Below are positions 30,613 to 30,960 of a stretch of DNA of 30,960 nt, one piece after another (the stretch's first letter is position 1; the number at the start of each line of letters is the position of its first letter). Made by a program: the position numbers and the translations under genes. Source of the DNA: Elysia marginata (lineage: Eukaryota; Mollusca; Gastropoda; Plakobranchidae). The DNA lies in assembly GCA_019649035.1 (NCBI GenBank), contig BMAT01002495.1:241520-272479 (forward strand). Reading direction: 5' to 3'. The notes under the pieces were generated by a model. That model was given only the letters and a program-made list of their open reading frames with translations, was not told the origin of the DNA and made no database searches.

Positions 30613-30960
30613 CTGCAAAATACAATAATTTGAAAATTAATCATGAGAAAGATAAATATATAGGCAAAAGATATTACTTGCCACAACAAATTCAAAAGAA
30701 ATACTGAGTGTTTATTTTTTCTAAAATGCTTGTGAAGGTATTTTACAATCAAATTTCAATGAATGGATGTAAAGCTTATTTTTTTAAAACTAAAAATAAA
30801 TTCTTCTTATAAGCTTTAATTATATATATATATATGCCTTACATCCAGGGTGAATGAGTTCAGGTATTACAGTTTTCACCTTCAAGGGTATATACTCTTT
30901 CTAAGCTTCTAAATGTCAAAACTTTCATAAAATTGTCATTTGGGGGGGGGGGGGGGGGGG
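30613..30960. other. Intron upstream of the first visible exon, ending in a poly-G run
   Basis: A TA dinucleotide stretch near 30823-30834 and a run of about 19 G at the right edge. I see no exon encoding the missing AMBRA1 N-terminus. Confidence 0.5.

Noticed and set aside
30941..30960. Terminal poly-G run as a G-quadruplex or telomere-like feature
   Set aside because: A pure homopolymer at the window edge is more likely low complexity or sequencing/assembly inflation.

Overview
This is an AT-rich animal nuclear window. It has spliced genes with GT-AG introns, many transposon fossils, a trinucleotide microsatellite, and an assembly gap (N run 17049-17314). The coding style and the mix of mariner, hAT-like MITE and tRNA-SINE elements fit an invertebrate metazoan, possibly a mollusc or another lophotrochozoan. 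The species cannot be fixed from the sequence.

The main gene is on the minus strand, from 30612 down to 10985: an orthologue of AMBRA1, the WD40 autophagy regulator and CUL4-DDB1 substrate receptor. I could place 15 coding exons. Every splice phase agrees, and the exons join into 5868 nt (1955 residues plus stop). Only the first few dozen N-terminal residues lie outside the window. Exons 1-3 encode the N-terminal WD40 blades and exons 12-14 the C-terminal blades of the split propeller. Between them lies a very large, mostly disordered insert dominated by one 3427-bp exon (20994-24420). That exon carries a strong candidate LC3-interacting motif and, near its end, a run of degenerate tandem repeats. 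The last exon has two TQT motifs typical of dynein light chain (LC8) binding, then an acidic tail that is much shorter than in vertebrates. A conserved short block expected between exons 11 and 12 is missing, and the assembly gap lies in that same intron.

The left end (1-4500) is plus-strand. It holds two separate terminal-exon candidates (1348-1494 and 3000-3182) that I cannot assign to a family. Gene ends therefore converge across about 4500-10980, which holds mainly transposon debris: a tRNA-derived SINE with a perfect 13-bp target duplication, a decayed IS630/Tc1-mariner transposase, an hAT-like MITE with an 8-bp duplication, and a likely non-LTR retrotransposon tail.

The AMBRA1 introns hold a broken mariner next to the gap, more MITEs of the CAGGGATG-terminus group, a piggyBac-like MITE candidate, a duplicated intronic segment flanking exon 4, and a decayed partial copy of exon 2.
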